DNA of 64,000 nucleotides, taken from NCBI RefSeq assembly GCF_001649575.2, contig NC_051431.1, positions 19,517,663-19,581,662 of the forward strand. Direction: 5' to 3'. This DNA comes from Kryptolebias marmoratus (taxonomy: Eukaryota; Chordata; Actinopteri; Cyprinodontiformes; Rivulidae). Below, piece by piece: positions 11,691 through 24,892 of this stretch (position 1 is its first letter; each line of letters starts with the position of its first letter). The position numbers and the translations under genes are program-made. The notes beneath the pieces were generated by a model. The model saw only the letters and a program-made list of their open reading frames with translations. It did not search any database and was not told where the DNA came from.

Positions 11691-13329
11691 GTTTTGTTAC
11701 CAATTAATATATAATCAATAAATCATCTTTTTAAACATTTGTTTAACTTAATAAATCATTGACTTAAATGTGTTTTAGTGTACAAAGATTAAAAAAAATA
11801 TGGATGTTAAATAAAATATCCCCATTTACTTTTTTTTATTGCCTGACGTTACACGTTTTTTAGCTTTACTGAAACAATTATAAACAATTTAAAAAATACA
11901 GAGCCATAAACTGTTAAATTACCTTTATTTCTTGTTTGGGAACCCTCAGCCCCTTCCATTTTCACATCATCTCAGATCTCTACAATAATCAGCATCATAA
12001 TTCAATCACTGTAAGTCCATAATGCCAATTTGGAGATTTGCTGAATCTGCTGGCATTTTGGATACAGCGCTGTTCCAGCACACAGACATGGCAGAGCTGG
12101 ATGAGCCACATATTTCTGACTCAAATCTCATCTTGCTATCCAATCCACCATATTGTTTTATTAGCAGAACGACTGGAGTCAATTAACCTTTAGTCCAGTT
12201 CATTCAAACATGCAAAGAAATATGTGGCAGCTTGCGTTGGTAATTAATTTACCCTGTGGGGAAAGCGATAAATAGGAGATGCATACACTTGGACGTTTTA
12301 AAGATATCTTGCTTTTTCATGATCATTTTTAGTGTGTCTTCTCTGCACGGTAAAAACTGACGTATAGTTATCCTGCTCCTCATAACAAGCTGCTTCCCTC
12401 TCTCTCTCTCTGTCTCTCTTTCTGCCAGAACTGTCAACCCCATAACAAGGTGTACATATTCACATCTGCTTCTGCAAGAGCGGCGCTCAAATGAGGGGAG
12501 TCTGGATAAGATGAGACAACAGGTGCGTGGAAGCATCACTGTTCGTTGTTTTGGAGCACACTGTATGTTTCCATCTATAAAAAAGGACAGATGGTTTTGA
12601 TGTACTTGTTTTTTTTTTCTTTGGATCAGTCACTTTTAAGGAGTGCTCAGACAGGCAGGAAGGAGTATGACTAAGGGTATAGTCTCACAGGCTGCTCACA
12701 CTTACTCTTTCCTCCATGGTGGTAGCATTACTTCTGCAGGGTATGTGTATCTGTTTGTTCATTCATAGGAAAAGCATTAGTGACACAAGCATGACTCATA
12801 TAGGCTAGTGTCTAAACAAGCTGTGGTGGGAGTCGGATAGCCTGCCATCCCTCTGCTCCTCAAGGCACTTCTCATCCCCTCGCCGGTCTCCCTGGTTACC
12901 CTAACACTTACACACACATACAGACACCTTCTGTGTTTGTTCAAACACTGTGGATCCCACCTGATGCTCTGGGTGGAACAGAGCAGATGTTGCTGTAGTT
13001 GTGTGTGTGTGTGTAGCAGGGGATTGGTGATAGGCTGTGGACATCCTCATTACTGAGATGCTGTTAGGGCACGGCTCTCAAGTGGGATCTGTTTAATGAA
13101 GTGGTTCTTCTAATCCTTCACGCCGAGGCCCATGTGCTACCTGTAGAAATCAGACTGAATCCACCACAAATTATTTTCAGGTGAGACTGTTTTAGATATA
13201 GATGTTTACAGAGTGGAGATGTTAGTTGAAAATACTCTGTTTTACGGGATTTTGCTCAAACCATTACCCTCAGAAGCCACATAATTAGTTAAAAAAGATC
13301 CATCTGTGAGCAATCCAAGTGTCCGATGA

Positions 13330-14572
13330 TGTCAGCATATAGTGTATATACCTGTTCTGAAACCTCCCAGAATCAACACCTGGCAGTAGTAAAGTCTTCC
13401 ACCAAGCAAGAAACAGCATGAAGACCAGGGAACTCGCCACACAGTTTAGAGACAAAGTTGTGGAGAAGTACAGATCAGGGTTGGTTTAGAAAAAAAATAT
13501 CCCAGAACATCCCATGGATCTCCATTATATCCATTATCAGGAAATTGAAAGTCAAGTCAAGTCAAAATGTATTCCTTTATCACTGTAAAAACAATCAAAG
13601 TTGTCCAAAGTGCTTTACAGGGTAAAGGTCAAACACTTAGCACTAACTTAAACTTCAATAAAACATTAAAACAAAAAAGGGACTGAAGTTAAAAACTAAT
13701 ACTTAACTTACATGCACTATAAAAATCAAGATGTTCTGTTCAACTAGAGCTGAAAACCAGTAAAAAAAAGAGCTGGGTTTTCAGAACAGATTTTAAGTGA
13801 TCAACAGTCTGAGCAGCTCTAATTTTCAAAGGATGGCTGTCCCAGAGGTTAGGGGGGCTACTGCTGAAAAGGCTCTGTCACGTCTTGTTTTTAACCTGGA
13901 TCCAGGAGTGTTGAATAGCAGCTGGTTTGTAGACCTCAGAGCTGTGGTTGGAGTGTAAAGGTGTAAAAGGTCAGAAAGAAATTGGCACCATTGCAAACCT
14001 ATCAAGGGAGGGTCATCCACCAAACTTTCTGGATTAAATATGGAGGGCAATAATCAGAGAAGCACCCAAGTGGCCAAAGATAACCCTGATGGAGCTGAGC
14101 AGCTCTTCTGCGGAGATGGGAGGATCTCTTCATAGGACCACATTAAGCTGCAAAGAGCTGGGGTTCATGGCAGGGTGGGCAGGAAAAAGACACTGCTTAA
14201 GGAAGAAAAATAATTACATAAAAAAGAAAGTCTGTTTGAAATTTGCAAAAAAAAAAAAATATTGGAAACTCGTCATGCTGAGATTTTACATGATTTTTTT
14301 TTTTTTTATCAACAAGGACTGGGTCAGATCAGAATAAACGCTGGATGGAGTAAAACAGAGAAATTATTGAGAGGAAACTGTTTGAATCTTCCAGAGATTT
14401 GAGAGTGAGATGAGGGTACACCTTTCAGCAGGACAAAGGCTGTAAACACACTGCTAAAACAACAAATTTGAAATATATCACGCCTTCAAATTCCTAATAA
14501 ATTCCAGGGAAATAAAACAAAACAGAGCATGCAAAAGGGGTGAATACTTTTGCAACCCACAGTGTATAGCAC
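13330..14572 (+). mobile_element. Tc1/mariner-like transposon relic, plus strand
   Basis: The left part encodes RELATQFRDKVVEKYRSG-like sequence near 13430-13485. After the nested insertion it resumes with ACCAAGTGG-type wording: KWPKITLMELSSSSAEMGG and TTLSCKELGFMAGWAGKRH at 14072-14195. Both parts match the N-terminal helix-turn-helix DNA-binding region of Tc1-type transposases. The catalytic DDE part is deleted. The right end GGGTGAATACTTTTGCAACC near 14540 is typical of fish Tc1-like termini. The reading frame is broken, so this is a dead copy. Confidence 0.75.
13548..13977 (-). mobile_element. retroposon-like insertion (family D tail) inside a Tc1 relic
   Basis: Starts with AAAGTCAAGTCAAGTC, the reversed GACTT tail, then CCAAAGTGCTTTACAGGG. 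The body includes GATGGCTGTCCCAGAGGTTA and CTGAAAAGGCTCTGTCACG, which recur in many fish genomes. It is flanked by a perfect 7-bp direct repeat, GAAATTG, at 13541-13547 and 13978-13984. Removing 13548-13984 restores a continuous Tc1-like sequence. This is a dated insertion: it entered after the Tc1 copy arrived. Confidence 0.75.
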
Positions 14573-14627
14573 TAAGATGTGTTAGCTGAAGAGCAGACAG
14601 ATGGAGCTGGTCTGTATATATGTGTAT

Positions 14628-14632
<5 letters not shown>

Positions 14633-14678
<46 letters not shown>
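14633..14678 (+). repeat. (TG)23 microsatellite
   Basis: Uninterrupted 46-base TG run, preceded by TATATATGTGTATG. It lies just after the Tc1 relic. Confidence 0.95.
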
Positions 14679-14679
<1 letters not shown>

Positions 14680-17155
14680 CATTCCCCCCCTGCGGTTTCG
14701 AGAGGTTGTATCTAATGCAACACTTGCTCCCTCATTAGGATGAGCATCTCCAAGGTTTCCCCAATTAGGAAAATTGTACCTGGTTCCCATGAGGGGACAG
14801 AGATTATATACATCTCACCTCTCAATAGACAATTGCTTTCACAAACATATGCATGTTTGAAAAAAAAAAATGTTGCTGCAGGAGGTCTACTGTGTTTTCG
14901 GTAGTCATTTCTTCTCTCACAGAAACATTTTCCACCGCTCTGCGGTGCCTCCTCCTCCTCCTCCTTCCCACCGACGGGTGAATAGACTCACACTGACAGA
15001 ATATTGTGCACCAGCTCACCTTGCAGTGCAGCCTTGAGTCTCCTTTGCGCTTGACCGTGCCCCTCCGCTCTTACAGCTATCTATCAGTTTCATAGTATGC
15101 AATCTGCATCACTCCAGCCTCCCACCACCCGCCCACCAGAGCTCTATCTGTTGTGTTCTATGTGTGTGTGTGTTGTAGAAAGGTTTCAAGGCCTGAACGA
15201 AAGCGGGCTGTAGGAGAAGTGGTGGTGGTGGTGGTGGGGGGGGTCTTCATACATTTTTATGACCAGATAGATAAGGTCAGTAGTGTGCCATCGTTACTAG
15301 GCAACACTGCGACCCTGAGTTGGATTGAGTTGTGAAGCTGAGAAGTCAGATATTCCTATTACAAGCGGCCTGCTTCAGTTGTGCATTTGATAACAATCAG
15401 CCCGTCTCCGTGTGTACTCCGAGAGTCAAGGCTGAAGGACTGCTTCAAACAGGACGATTAACTGTGACACCGGAATAATTAGGAGGTCATTGATTGGGTT
15501 ATTCCGTTACAGCCATGTTGGGGGATATACTGATATCCCTGCACCGTGAACGTGCGCGGTGATGATGATAATGGCGGTTGAAAAATGACGACGGGAGAGT
15601 TTGATTATATATTTTTAATGATCCGGTTCATGTGGGGATACACCAGACTGTGGGCGTATTGATTTTTCCAGTTTTCAAGCAGAGAATGGAGGAGATGGAG
15701 ACCAGGCGCATATAGAGCCAGAGTACAAATCACCAAAAACCCACCCTGTTCTCTCTCTCCCTCCTTTTACTTCCATTTCCCATCATCTTCACTCTATCCC
15801 CTCACTCCTCCTTTCTCCGTCCGCTCTCCTCCATCGCCCTCTCAGCTCTCCATTCTCACTTCCTTAATTCTGCCACTCCTCCAGCAGCTTTTTCATTATG
15901 TTTCTTTTACCCCTCGCCCCCTCTCTCCCTCCCGCCTCTCCTCCTCTCTCCTCCCATTTCTGTCCCCTTCAGCGTCCTAGTTTTGCACGTCAAGGTTGGC
16001 TACAGATTTGCTCCTCTGCGCCTTGTGCCATCGCTAACCAATGGGAAACTGGCTTAAAATGCTGTTGTAGGCTGAGGTGTTGGTGTCATGGACCGAGGAG
16101 GAGATGGGAAGGGTTACTTTAGCGCAGGGCCATTTCTTCTGGTGGCAACAAAATATTAACAGAACAGAGGCTCAACTGCATTACATAAATAAACAAACAA
16201 AAAATAAATAAACTTTGTGTTTCTGCTCATTTTCCAGAATCACTGCTAACCACTTGACTTGACTGCACTCTATAAAACAATTCCCTGGCTCTACCAAAAA
16301 TAAATAAACAAAAGCAAGCAACTTTTTAAAGTAATTCCATCTATGGAGCAAATTTTCTGACACTTTTAAATTCTGGTTAACCCAGATTCGTTTAGTACAA
16401 CCAACATGACTTGGTTTGGTTTTTAAAAACTTAATGACATTGAGCCGACTTCACTTTAAATGTAAGTTTGTTGTTTTTTTGTCATCAAGTTACGTCACTT
16501 TAGCTGCTCTGGTTTTCCCTTGTCGCTTAAAATTTGATAGAAAATTCCACTTCAGTTCTAACTTCAGTTAGAAGAGGAATAGCACTTTCTGTGAAAATGC
16601 AGCGTGAGTGCTGAGTGCTGAATGACTGCTGAAACTGAGTTGTTAAAGCTAAAAGAAGCCAAACACTAGCTAAAAGTAATCATTATCTTACCTGCAGTAG
16701 AAATCAATCTGCATTATTAGTTAGTATCAAGCAGATGTTTTATGTTGAGCTAACTCCAAACCAGATTTCTGCCACTGTAAAGAACATATAAAAGCATTTT
16801 ATTGTCCCCGTAGAGAAGCTCTTCTGTGAGTGACTACATGACATTCTCATAAAAAGCAAAACATTAACACATAATCTCCATACAAACAAGATTTAAAAAA
16901 CAACAATAGACATTTCATTCAAACAACAGATAATATAAAACATAAAATAAAAACAGACTTAAGATCAACAACCTCCCCGTAGAACTCATAACATCCATGC
17001 ACAATAATAAGTATTGCACAGAGGTCATTGTTCTGTTTGATAAGGTTGATTAGATGTGGTGGCCATTTTGGATTGGGTTAATCCCATAAATTAACATCTA
17101 AATGAACATCCAATGAGTACTTCCTGAGGGTTTCTTTAAAATCTGTTCAGTGATA

Positions 17156-17230
17156 CCCCCCCCCCCCCCCNNNNNNNNNNNNNNNNNNNNNNNNNNNNCG
17201 CACCCCCCCCCACACACACACACACACACA
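17156..17230. other. assembly gap inside poly-C/CA sequence
   Basis: Unknown bases occupy 17171-17198. They are flanked on the left by at least 15 C and on the right by CGCAC, a C run and a CA array to about 17230. This is a low-complexity sequencing gap, so its real length is uncertain. Confidence 0.95.
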
Positions 17231-18630
17231 AGCAGGCAAATACATTATTGTCTGACTCTCACCTTTTGGCACCGAGCGATGATAAAGTACTCACTTGAAT
17301 CCCTATCAAAATTTTGAGATTTGAGATTTGAGATGTTTTAAATATTGAAAATCGAGTTCACCTATTGCAGGTAAGATAATGACTACAAAAAAATATTTCA
17401 CACAGCCAAACTTCAAACAAACAAATATTTAAATAAATAAATTATCTGAACTTTGCCTTTACGTTGAAAACGTATACATCTCAGTTTGAGTGTTTTTTTC
17501 ATGATTTCCTGTGACTGACGCTCTAAAACCCTGACTCCTTGGACACAGTTGGTGCGTTCCTAAGTTATAGCAGTTGTAATTCAAAGAGTGTGCACGTGTC
17601 TTCATCCTGATTGGCCTGCAGGTTATCTTTCCATCCCTAGGGGTCTGTGGAGTGTAAAAGCATCCCACCCAGAAGTTTAGGAGCCACATTGCTCTGGCCT
17701 TGGCGACGTGTAACCGTATACACACTTGTATCTTAGCAAACAAAAGGATCATTACAGCTGTGCTTAGATTGTTTCTATTCTAAGTTAATGGGCAGCATAT
17801 CGTAAAGGCAACCCGATCCTAATTTCGGTTGGCGAAGGAGCTGAGCTGAGGGCTGACATTTTGCTGATGATAGGCCAGTCTGTGTTTTGTTGGAAGAGAC
17901 ACTGGGCTTCACAGGAGTTGTCAAAACAGGAGGCTCCGTCCTGAGGGATTACCCGTCGGCGCACATGCCAGTAACAGGGTCGACCGGGGTGACGTGGAGG
18001 GAGGGGCGTGTGTGCAGATAAACATGTGTGGTGTGTGAGTGCTCAGAGGGGAAGACGGTAGACGATGAAAGAACAGAAATCTGATCCCTGCTGATACTTT
18101 TGACTGACATTAACACCGTATCCCACCTTGATTGTCATATGATTCACCCACTCATAAGAAATCAGAAGCGCTTCACCCTGATTTAGCCGATAATGAGGTT
18201 TAAGATCACTGAAGCTCACTGTGCATTGTTACATCTTTGATTTCATGTTTTTACAATGAGTAAAGGGCGTCACGGAGCACAAATAGCATTTAGAAGAAGA
18301 ATTTCAATCTACTGACCTCATACTCAAGAGGGTTTCAGAAGAAGCTACAGTTTCTCAAATTGCCTTGACAATTATTAGCCATGGAAATAAACAAATTTCA
18401 ATTTGTATTAACAGACAATTAAAAAACACAGCAAGAAGCTCAGGTTTTCTGCAGCCTTTCTCCGATTTAAATCTTCATTTTTGTTATGAACAATACATGT
18501 GATAAACACTGATTTAAGCCATAGCTATAATAAAGATGATCTTGTTATGTATAATATGTCCCCCCTTTTGTTTCTGTATATTTCAGACACCAATACAGCT
18601 GGAACAAAAAACTGGAAAATCTGTGATCAA

Positions 18631-18653
18631 AATCTTCTGTTTAACAGAAGATT
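18631..18653. other. near-perfect 23-base palindrome
   Basis: AATCTTCTGTT at 18631-18641 and AACAGAAGATT at 18643-18653, separated by one base. It is in the intergenic spacer, with no neighbouring feature that explains it. Confidence 0.8.
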
Positions 18654-20013
18654 ATCTGATGTTTAAAAGGCTCATTGTTCAGAACTTGTACTAATTACTG
18701 TATATTGGCCCACAATGCAAAGCGTACCAATTTTAAGACAGAAGTTATGTTATGTTACACACTTTTTACATTATGTTTAACTGATTTAAAATTTGATGTT
18801 TGTAAGGAGGAAGAAAGGCAGTGTTATTACTTCACAAACCGTTACATAGACCTGAGCCTGGGCCCCTTTATGCACCCCAAATTTTTAAACTACGATGACC
18901 TTTTAGGTTTAGAAAATATAATCCATGGTTAAGATAAGAGATTTAGAAATATCTTTAGTTTGGATTAGCCACATATAATGTTAATGCTACCTCATGTGCT
19001 GAGATTAAATATTCTTTTTAACAATTTAGACAAGCTGTGTCTCAACCTTTTTTCTGTGTCAAAAAAAAAAGAAAGAAAGAAAATCTCAGGCCATTCTCAC
19101 TCCTACAGTGAAGTATCAGACTCTAATAATGTAATTGGTTTATGACTTAATTGCAGTCATAGTTATGAAAGTGATACAAGCTTCACAACAAATATTCTGA
19201 CTCCACAAAGTTTGACCCCAAAGGTCAGCAGCTTTACTTTAGCAAGCTGCTCAACTCTTTGAAAAATTAAAATACCCAAAAGAAAGGAGGGAGAGATTAC
19301 GAAGATAGCTACACAGCTCCAGGTGTCTACTTCTTCAGTTTGTGCTGCAGCTAAAGGAGGTTAACTCGAGCAGCCGACGTCCAGCCGAAGCCTGGAAGAC
19401 CGAGAACATTTCCCCAGCAAGGTGCTGATGGGATTGCTTGAAAAGCTTTTTAGTCACAGGGAATATTTCACCGGTAGAGGGATAAATGGATTCAATTTAG
19501 CACAAGTAGATTCTAAAACCATCTGTTGAAAAGGGACTAAATGTTCAAATTTCAGCTTCTACAACAAGAAGAGCTTAAAACACATTTCAAAATCCAACGC
19601 AGACTTCTTTAAGAGGTAATCAATTTTTAACCATGTTCCCCTAAAGTTCACTGACCCAAACATCATTAAAAGTCTACAGCTGGGCCTCCAGTTGTCTCTG
19701 TCTGCAAGACGGTCTCAGAACCAAACCCCAGACAGGAATGGAGAGACATTCAGCTGGCTACAAAAAGCATTCACAGGCTGCAGCACTTAAAATGGGGGGT
19801 TTAACTGTTGACAGTGCTAATAATGTAAAGAACCACATTTTTTACATGTACCTTGTGCCATGTAATGTCTGTTTTTTTTATTTTAAATAGTAAAAGATAG
19901 GAAAAAATACAGAGTTACACCTCAAGTGTCCAGCATTCAGAATTAGGTCCCATCCAACACAAAGCCCATTTGATACATAGCAGATGTTCCTTTGCACTGA
20001 AAACCACAACTGT

Positions 20014-20318
20014 TATTGCCCACCGCCTTGAAAGGCTGAGTGTTTTAATGTCCGTTAGGAAAATATCTAAAAGTCTGAAGTGCATCTACAACTAATTACC
20101 CTTTAGAGTCAACCTGATTTAATATGGCCATCACAGCTAATTGACCTTAGCAAACACAAAAATGTCTATAACTCGGTCGGTTTTACAAATATTGAGCTAC
20201 AATTTGGTAGTAGCTGAGAGTCATCTCCAACACATACTCTGAGCGCCAACAGCTCACACTAGATCTTTGTTTAAATCTTTGTCATGCAAGGTGGCAGGCG
20301 ATGTCTATTACTTCAAGA
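20014..20318 (+). repeat. family A repeat, short one-unit copy with both ends
   Basis: Begins ATTGCCCACCGCCTTGAAAGG and ends with GGTGGCAGGCGATG and a decayed TTACTTCAAG end. Inside are TAGGAAAATATCTAAAAG, ATATGGCCATCACAGC and GAGAGTCATCTCCAACACAT. At about 300 bp it is the most compact copy with both ends visible. Confidence 0.8.
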
Positions 20319-23145
20319 AAAGCTACCTCCATTTACTCTCCAAAAACACAAAAATCTTCCCATTGTGACTTTTATTCGTCTTTGGAGTTAGTTTGGTTCT
20401 GCTGCGCAGTCCACGGCTGAGTTTATTCTTCTTCTGCCTTTCTTTTATTTCAGCCAGAATGAGACATCTGTTTCTACGCTGTTGTGTGGGATTAATTACA
20501 ACACAAGTGCCACTCCTGCTGCAGCCCTGATGAATAACTTTCATCCAGTTTTATCGTCCGCAGCGAAGCTGGCGGCTGGATGACGTGAAATCAACAGATC
20601 CTGAGCTGGTGTCTGTGCTGCGGTCACGGAGTCACAACCTTGGCCTCATGAAGTGTCTCATATGCGCTCCACTGTCTTCTTTCCATCTATCACCACGCAG
20701 ATATGGGGGTAAATGTAAACACACCCACGGAAAGACAAGCACGCATGGTCACACAGCAAGGCCAAGACAGTCTGCAGCAGCCCAGGGGCCCTTATTGTCA
20801 CATTCACTTATCACTGTTTAGGCATCGTGCTAGGGGTGGGGAGGAGCAGAGGGGGGACTGAAATGAACTACCCACCCCCTCCCCCCCAACACTGACAAAA
20901 ATCCACCCAACGTATTCAAGCACAGCTGAGGAGAAACTCAGGAATGCAAACAAGCTATTACAATCTAATTTATTCAACATATTTTAAATTTATGTAAATA
21001 AATAAGTGTTATTTGGATTAGGTGTTCGACACATAAGGTAAAAGCAGTCATATTTAAATGAAAGTCGTGCCATCTGAATGCTAAACAAACTGTGTATTGC
21101 TTTGAGTCAAAATTTTTCTATATAGTTTAGTTGAGTGATGAAAATATCAGGAGCTAAAACTTATTTTCAAAAATAATGATCCACAGATAAACATAATGGT
21201 ACTCTCTTTGGTCATAGGCTTCAGTTTTAACATATAATGTATGTTTTAAAATCTATCCAGACTATTTTGAAAAAAAAGAACAAAGAAGACATTTTCTTTA
21301 TTCACAGGGAAACTGCATTTCTGGTGAGGGAAAACAGAGATTCTTTGAAATTGCTTTTCAACCACAACAACAATGGAGCTGCTTTTGAAACAGTTTTTTC
21401 TACGTCTTTAACTTATCAGGCGTAGGTTTGACTAGATGTGCCGATCAGGCGGACTGATACAATCAGTAGCCTTGGCATCATCAGCATATGTATATGGTTT
21501 GTTTAAGTTCAGCGCAGATACAATCGCTTGGTGACACGGATGCTGTTCGATTGAGAAAAATAGAAAACTAAACAAATGGTGTCATACAAAACTGTGGAGG
21601 TTTAACATTGACATTCTGCATTTCAGGATTGCATATGAGCATATCTGGAAAACTACTGGAATAAACTTCTTGAAATGGCACTATTTGATATAGTTCAGGA
21701 TAACCTCTTTTATGTTTGCTTTCATAGATTTCAGGTTCGTAGACTTCGTAAAAACATGGAGACGTTATTTCAACAATGTACTCGTGCTCCTACTGCAGAA
21801 CAACCTTACTCCAAACCTAATATTTGTAGAAAAATAAGTAAACTGAACTAAACAGCCAGAACATAACATGCTCAGCTGCAGGTTTTCTTGCTATTGTGTC
21901 TAAATCAGATGCCACGAGCAAACAAACCAATCATAGTGTTGGCATCGATTTATTAATAATTTGGCCAAATGGAATAAGCTTGCAGGCCAGATATGGCCCA
22001 CAGGCCAGCAGTTGATGACACAGATTTATGCCTGTCCTGGGTATAATCTGTTTGAGTTTGCTGCTGAATACCTCAGCCCATTGTGCACAAGGTTGTGGCT
22101 CTGGTCTTCAGAGCGAAAATGAAGGTATTGTCTTTCACATCACATGTGAACAGCTGCTGTAAGTGATAACCACTCCCACCTGTTTCTGCCACGATGTGAA
22201 GAGCCCGTGTTACACCAGCGGAAACACGGCGGCATTTCTGCACAAGGCTTCCCTGTCAGTCAAACGTCGTCTCCAAATCACCAAAACCAAAGAGTTCTTT
22301 TACGACTCGCAGAAAAGGGATAGTTTGCACCTCGGTGCACGCAATATTCAAAAAACCCCGTGACAACGTCCATGTGTTTAAAAACAGAGAGGAGGAAAGT
22401 AATTATTTTTTAATTATGGTTTTTAATGTGAGAGGGTGAATACTCCATCTAACCAAATATTAGACACGTCAAACACAGCTTATCAAAACTGTGATTACTA
22501 AGAGAATAGATATTAATAGTAAATTAGTAACCTTAGTTGATAATATCACAGTACGTTGTTGAAATGACCCCTCACCATCAGCTGCTTGTTGTGAGGTCAT
22601 TCGGTCAGTGTTGATGCTATAAAGTGTTTGCTGTCAAACCCACATTGTGAAGGTTTGGACTTTACTGTGTTGTGAGGGTGTATATGCTGCACACACAACA
22701 CATAACCTTGTGTAAACTTTAACTTGGCTTTGTGACTCCAGACCTCAGCATTATTTTTACCATTCTATGCAAACAAATATAGCTTTTCATTTGCATTTCT
22801 TTATTTATTCCAAAGCTTCCTGCCAATCCTTTTTTTTTTCATTTTGGCATCTCATAAAAATCCTGTGTGCTGAGTTAGATTACACCCATGCTTAATTTAC
22901 CCCTAAAATGTCAGATGGCACCCTCTAATGCCACAGATCCTTCTGTCAATCCTTTGAACCCACATTTGGATCGTTTTATTTATTTCTTTTTCTTCTCCGT
23001 CTTTTGGGATTGTTTGTCTTTGCAGGCTGCAAATGTCACCTTTAGCTGCAAAGAGAAGTGAACTTGTTTCTTTTCACATTGCTGAATTAAAATGTGCCAT
23101 GTTGGTGTGTCTGAATCCTTAACAGAGACATTAATTCAAGGAAGA

Positions 23146-23940
23146 GCAATCCTTGAAGGGATGCATATTGCCCACCGGCTTTAAAGCCAGAGTTTCCAAC
23201 TAAAATCATCTTACTGTGAACTAGAAGCACTCAGAGAGTGCAACCTCCCACCAAAGACATAGAGTCATAAATAAATTGTAGAATCCAGTTGTAATTCGGA
23301 TCGTCACCAAAATTTTGTCACTTGTGTTTTGTGATAACCCCAACATTTCCTGGAAATTTTATCAAAATCTGTTTATTAGTTTTTAAGAAATCTTGCTGAC
23401 AGACAAAAAAAACAGACAAACAAACTAACCAACACTACTGGAAACATAATCTCCTTGGCGTAGAAAATAAATTGAAAATAAAGTGCTGACTGTAAATTGT
23501 ACATCCAATGATTACTGTCTGAAAGTCTGAATCCATCCAGTGGTTCATGAGATATTATGCTAACAGACAGGCAGAGTTGACTGTAATGGTTAATAGTAAA
23601 GTTTTAAAACCACATCTTCCATGATGAGTTAGTGCTCATTGTATGTGTTGTGGATGACTCTCAGTTACTACTGCAACAAATTTAAGCTCAATTTACATAA
23701 ATTTGCCTAAGTTATTGCGATTGATAAGTTTTGATTGATTTGATAAGTTTTCTTTGCTGCGGTGGCCATCTTGAACTGTGTTGACTCCAAAAGCTGATGA
23801 GTTGTAGATGTGCATCTTATGATTACTGTCTAAAGATTTTTGAAAAATCTGCCTACTGGTTCATGAGATATTTTGCTAACAGACAGACAAACACATACAC
23901 ACAAGCAAAAACACTGTCGCCTTTGCCTTTAGCGAACATA
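23146..23940 (-). repeat. family A repeat, minus strand, with a family B unit inside
   Basis: The left end is CCTTGAAGGGATGCATATTG followed by CCCACCGGC, the reverse of the family's 3' end. Next comes a family B unit (23285-23425). Two reversed A units follow, with GTTCATGAGATATTATGCTA near 23545 and GTTCATGAGATATTTTGCTA near 23860. The right end is GCCTTTGCCTTTAGCG, the reversed 5' start. Confidence 0.75.
23285..23425 (-). repeat. family B unit inside a family A copy
   Basis: Reverse of the unit at 11053-11165: ATAACCCCAACATTTCCTGG, TTTATCAAAATCTGTTTATT and TTGCTGACAGAC. It sits between the terminal arm and the internal units of the A copy at 23.1-23.9 kb. Confidence 0.65.
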
Positions 23941-24892
23941 AAACCACATAAAATCACACCCCTATCACGTTTTCCCACATAAAATTTCTGTATATGTGAC
24001 ACAAGTAGGTAATTCTCATTCCTGCAGCTGTTGACAAACTTGCCCCGTTGCTCATGCAGAGTGTTTCGAGCTGAAACATCAGCGCAGTCCTGCTAATCCA
24101 CTCTTAACTGACAGGCTGGATTTCTGACCCACTGCCCTGGTTCATCAGCATTTCCTCCTCACAGAGACTTAAACTTGTTAGGATTTACCCGACAACTTGG
24201 GCAAATAAGCAAGTTTACGACATCCTCTTACTCAATTAATGGAACAGGCTTTTCAACCATAGGCCTCTGCTGAACAGATCAAACAGAGGAGGTCAGGAAA
24301 AAGGAGCATTCGAGGCCCGTTGGAACAGCGCGTTCTGTGACACAAACATCAGCTGTGTGCTACATCGGAGAGAGGAGAGACAGGCAGGCCAGTGGGCACA
24401 GACTGTAGACGAGAATCTAGGGCTGCACGGAGGGAAATGCACCGAGTTCAACACCTGCACCATCAGAAAACCGCAGAATGGCGACGCTGCTCAGCTCTTC
24501 TCCACGTTTTTGTTTGTTTACATGCAGAGCTGCAAAAACTCCTTCCCTCCGTGTGTCTGTGAGCGATCACAATGAGAACCCTGAGGTGTCTGGTTTGACT
24601 CTTGTCATGAGGGATAGAGACCGAGCCGCAGACTGGTGCTGCTGGTTAAATCGCATCCAGTGGAACAACCGGGTCTGTGGACAGCCAGGCCCACGAGGCT
24701 TCCACCGCCTTCCACGGCAGCACCCTTCGCTTCAAGGCAGGCAGTAAAATGGAGGGGTGGTGGTGGTGGTGATGGGGGTAGATTATGGGTTTGAAGGGAG
24801 GTGCTGTCCAAGAGCTCGTGTTTATAGGCGCCTTTAGGGTTTGGTAACCCTGTTTTCATAGTTTTTTCTTTGTCTTCATCACCAAACGATGA

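Noticed and set aside
16795..16880. Possible LINE 3' end (TTTTATTGTCCCCGTAGAGA)
   Set aside because: It resembles fish LINE tails, but the match is short and no body or target duplication could be followed.
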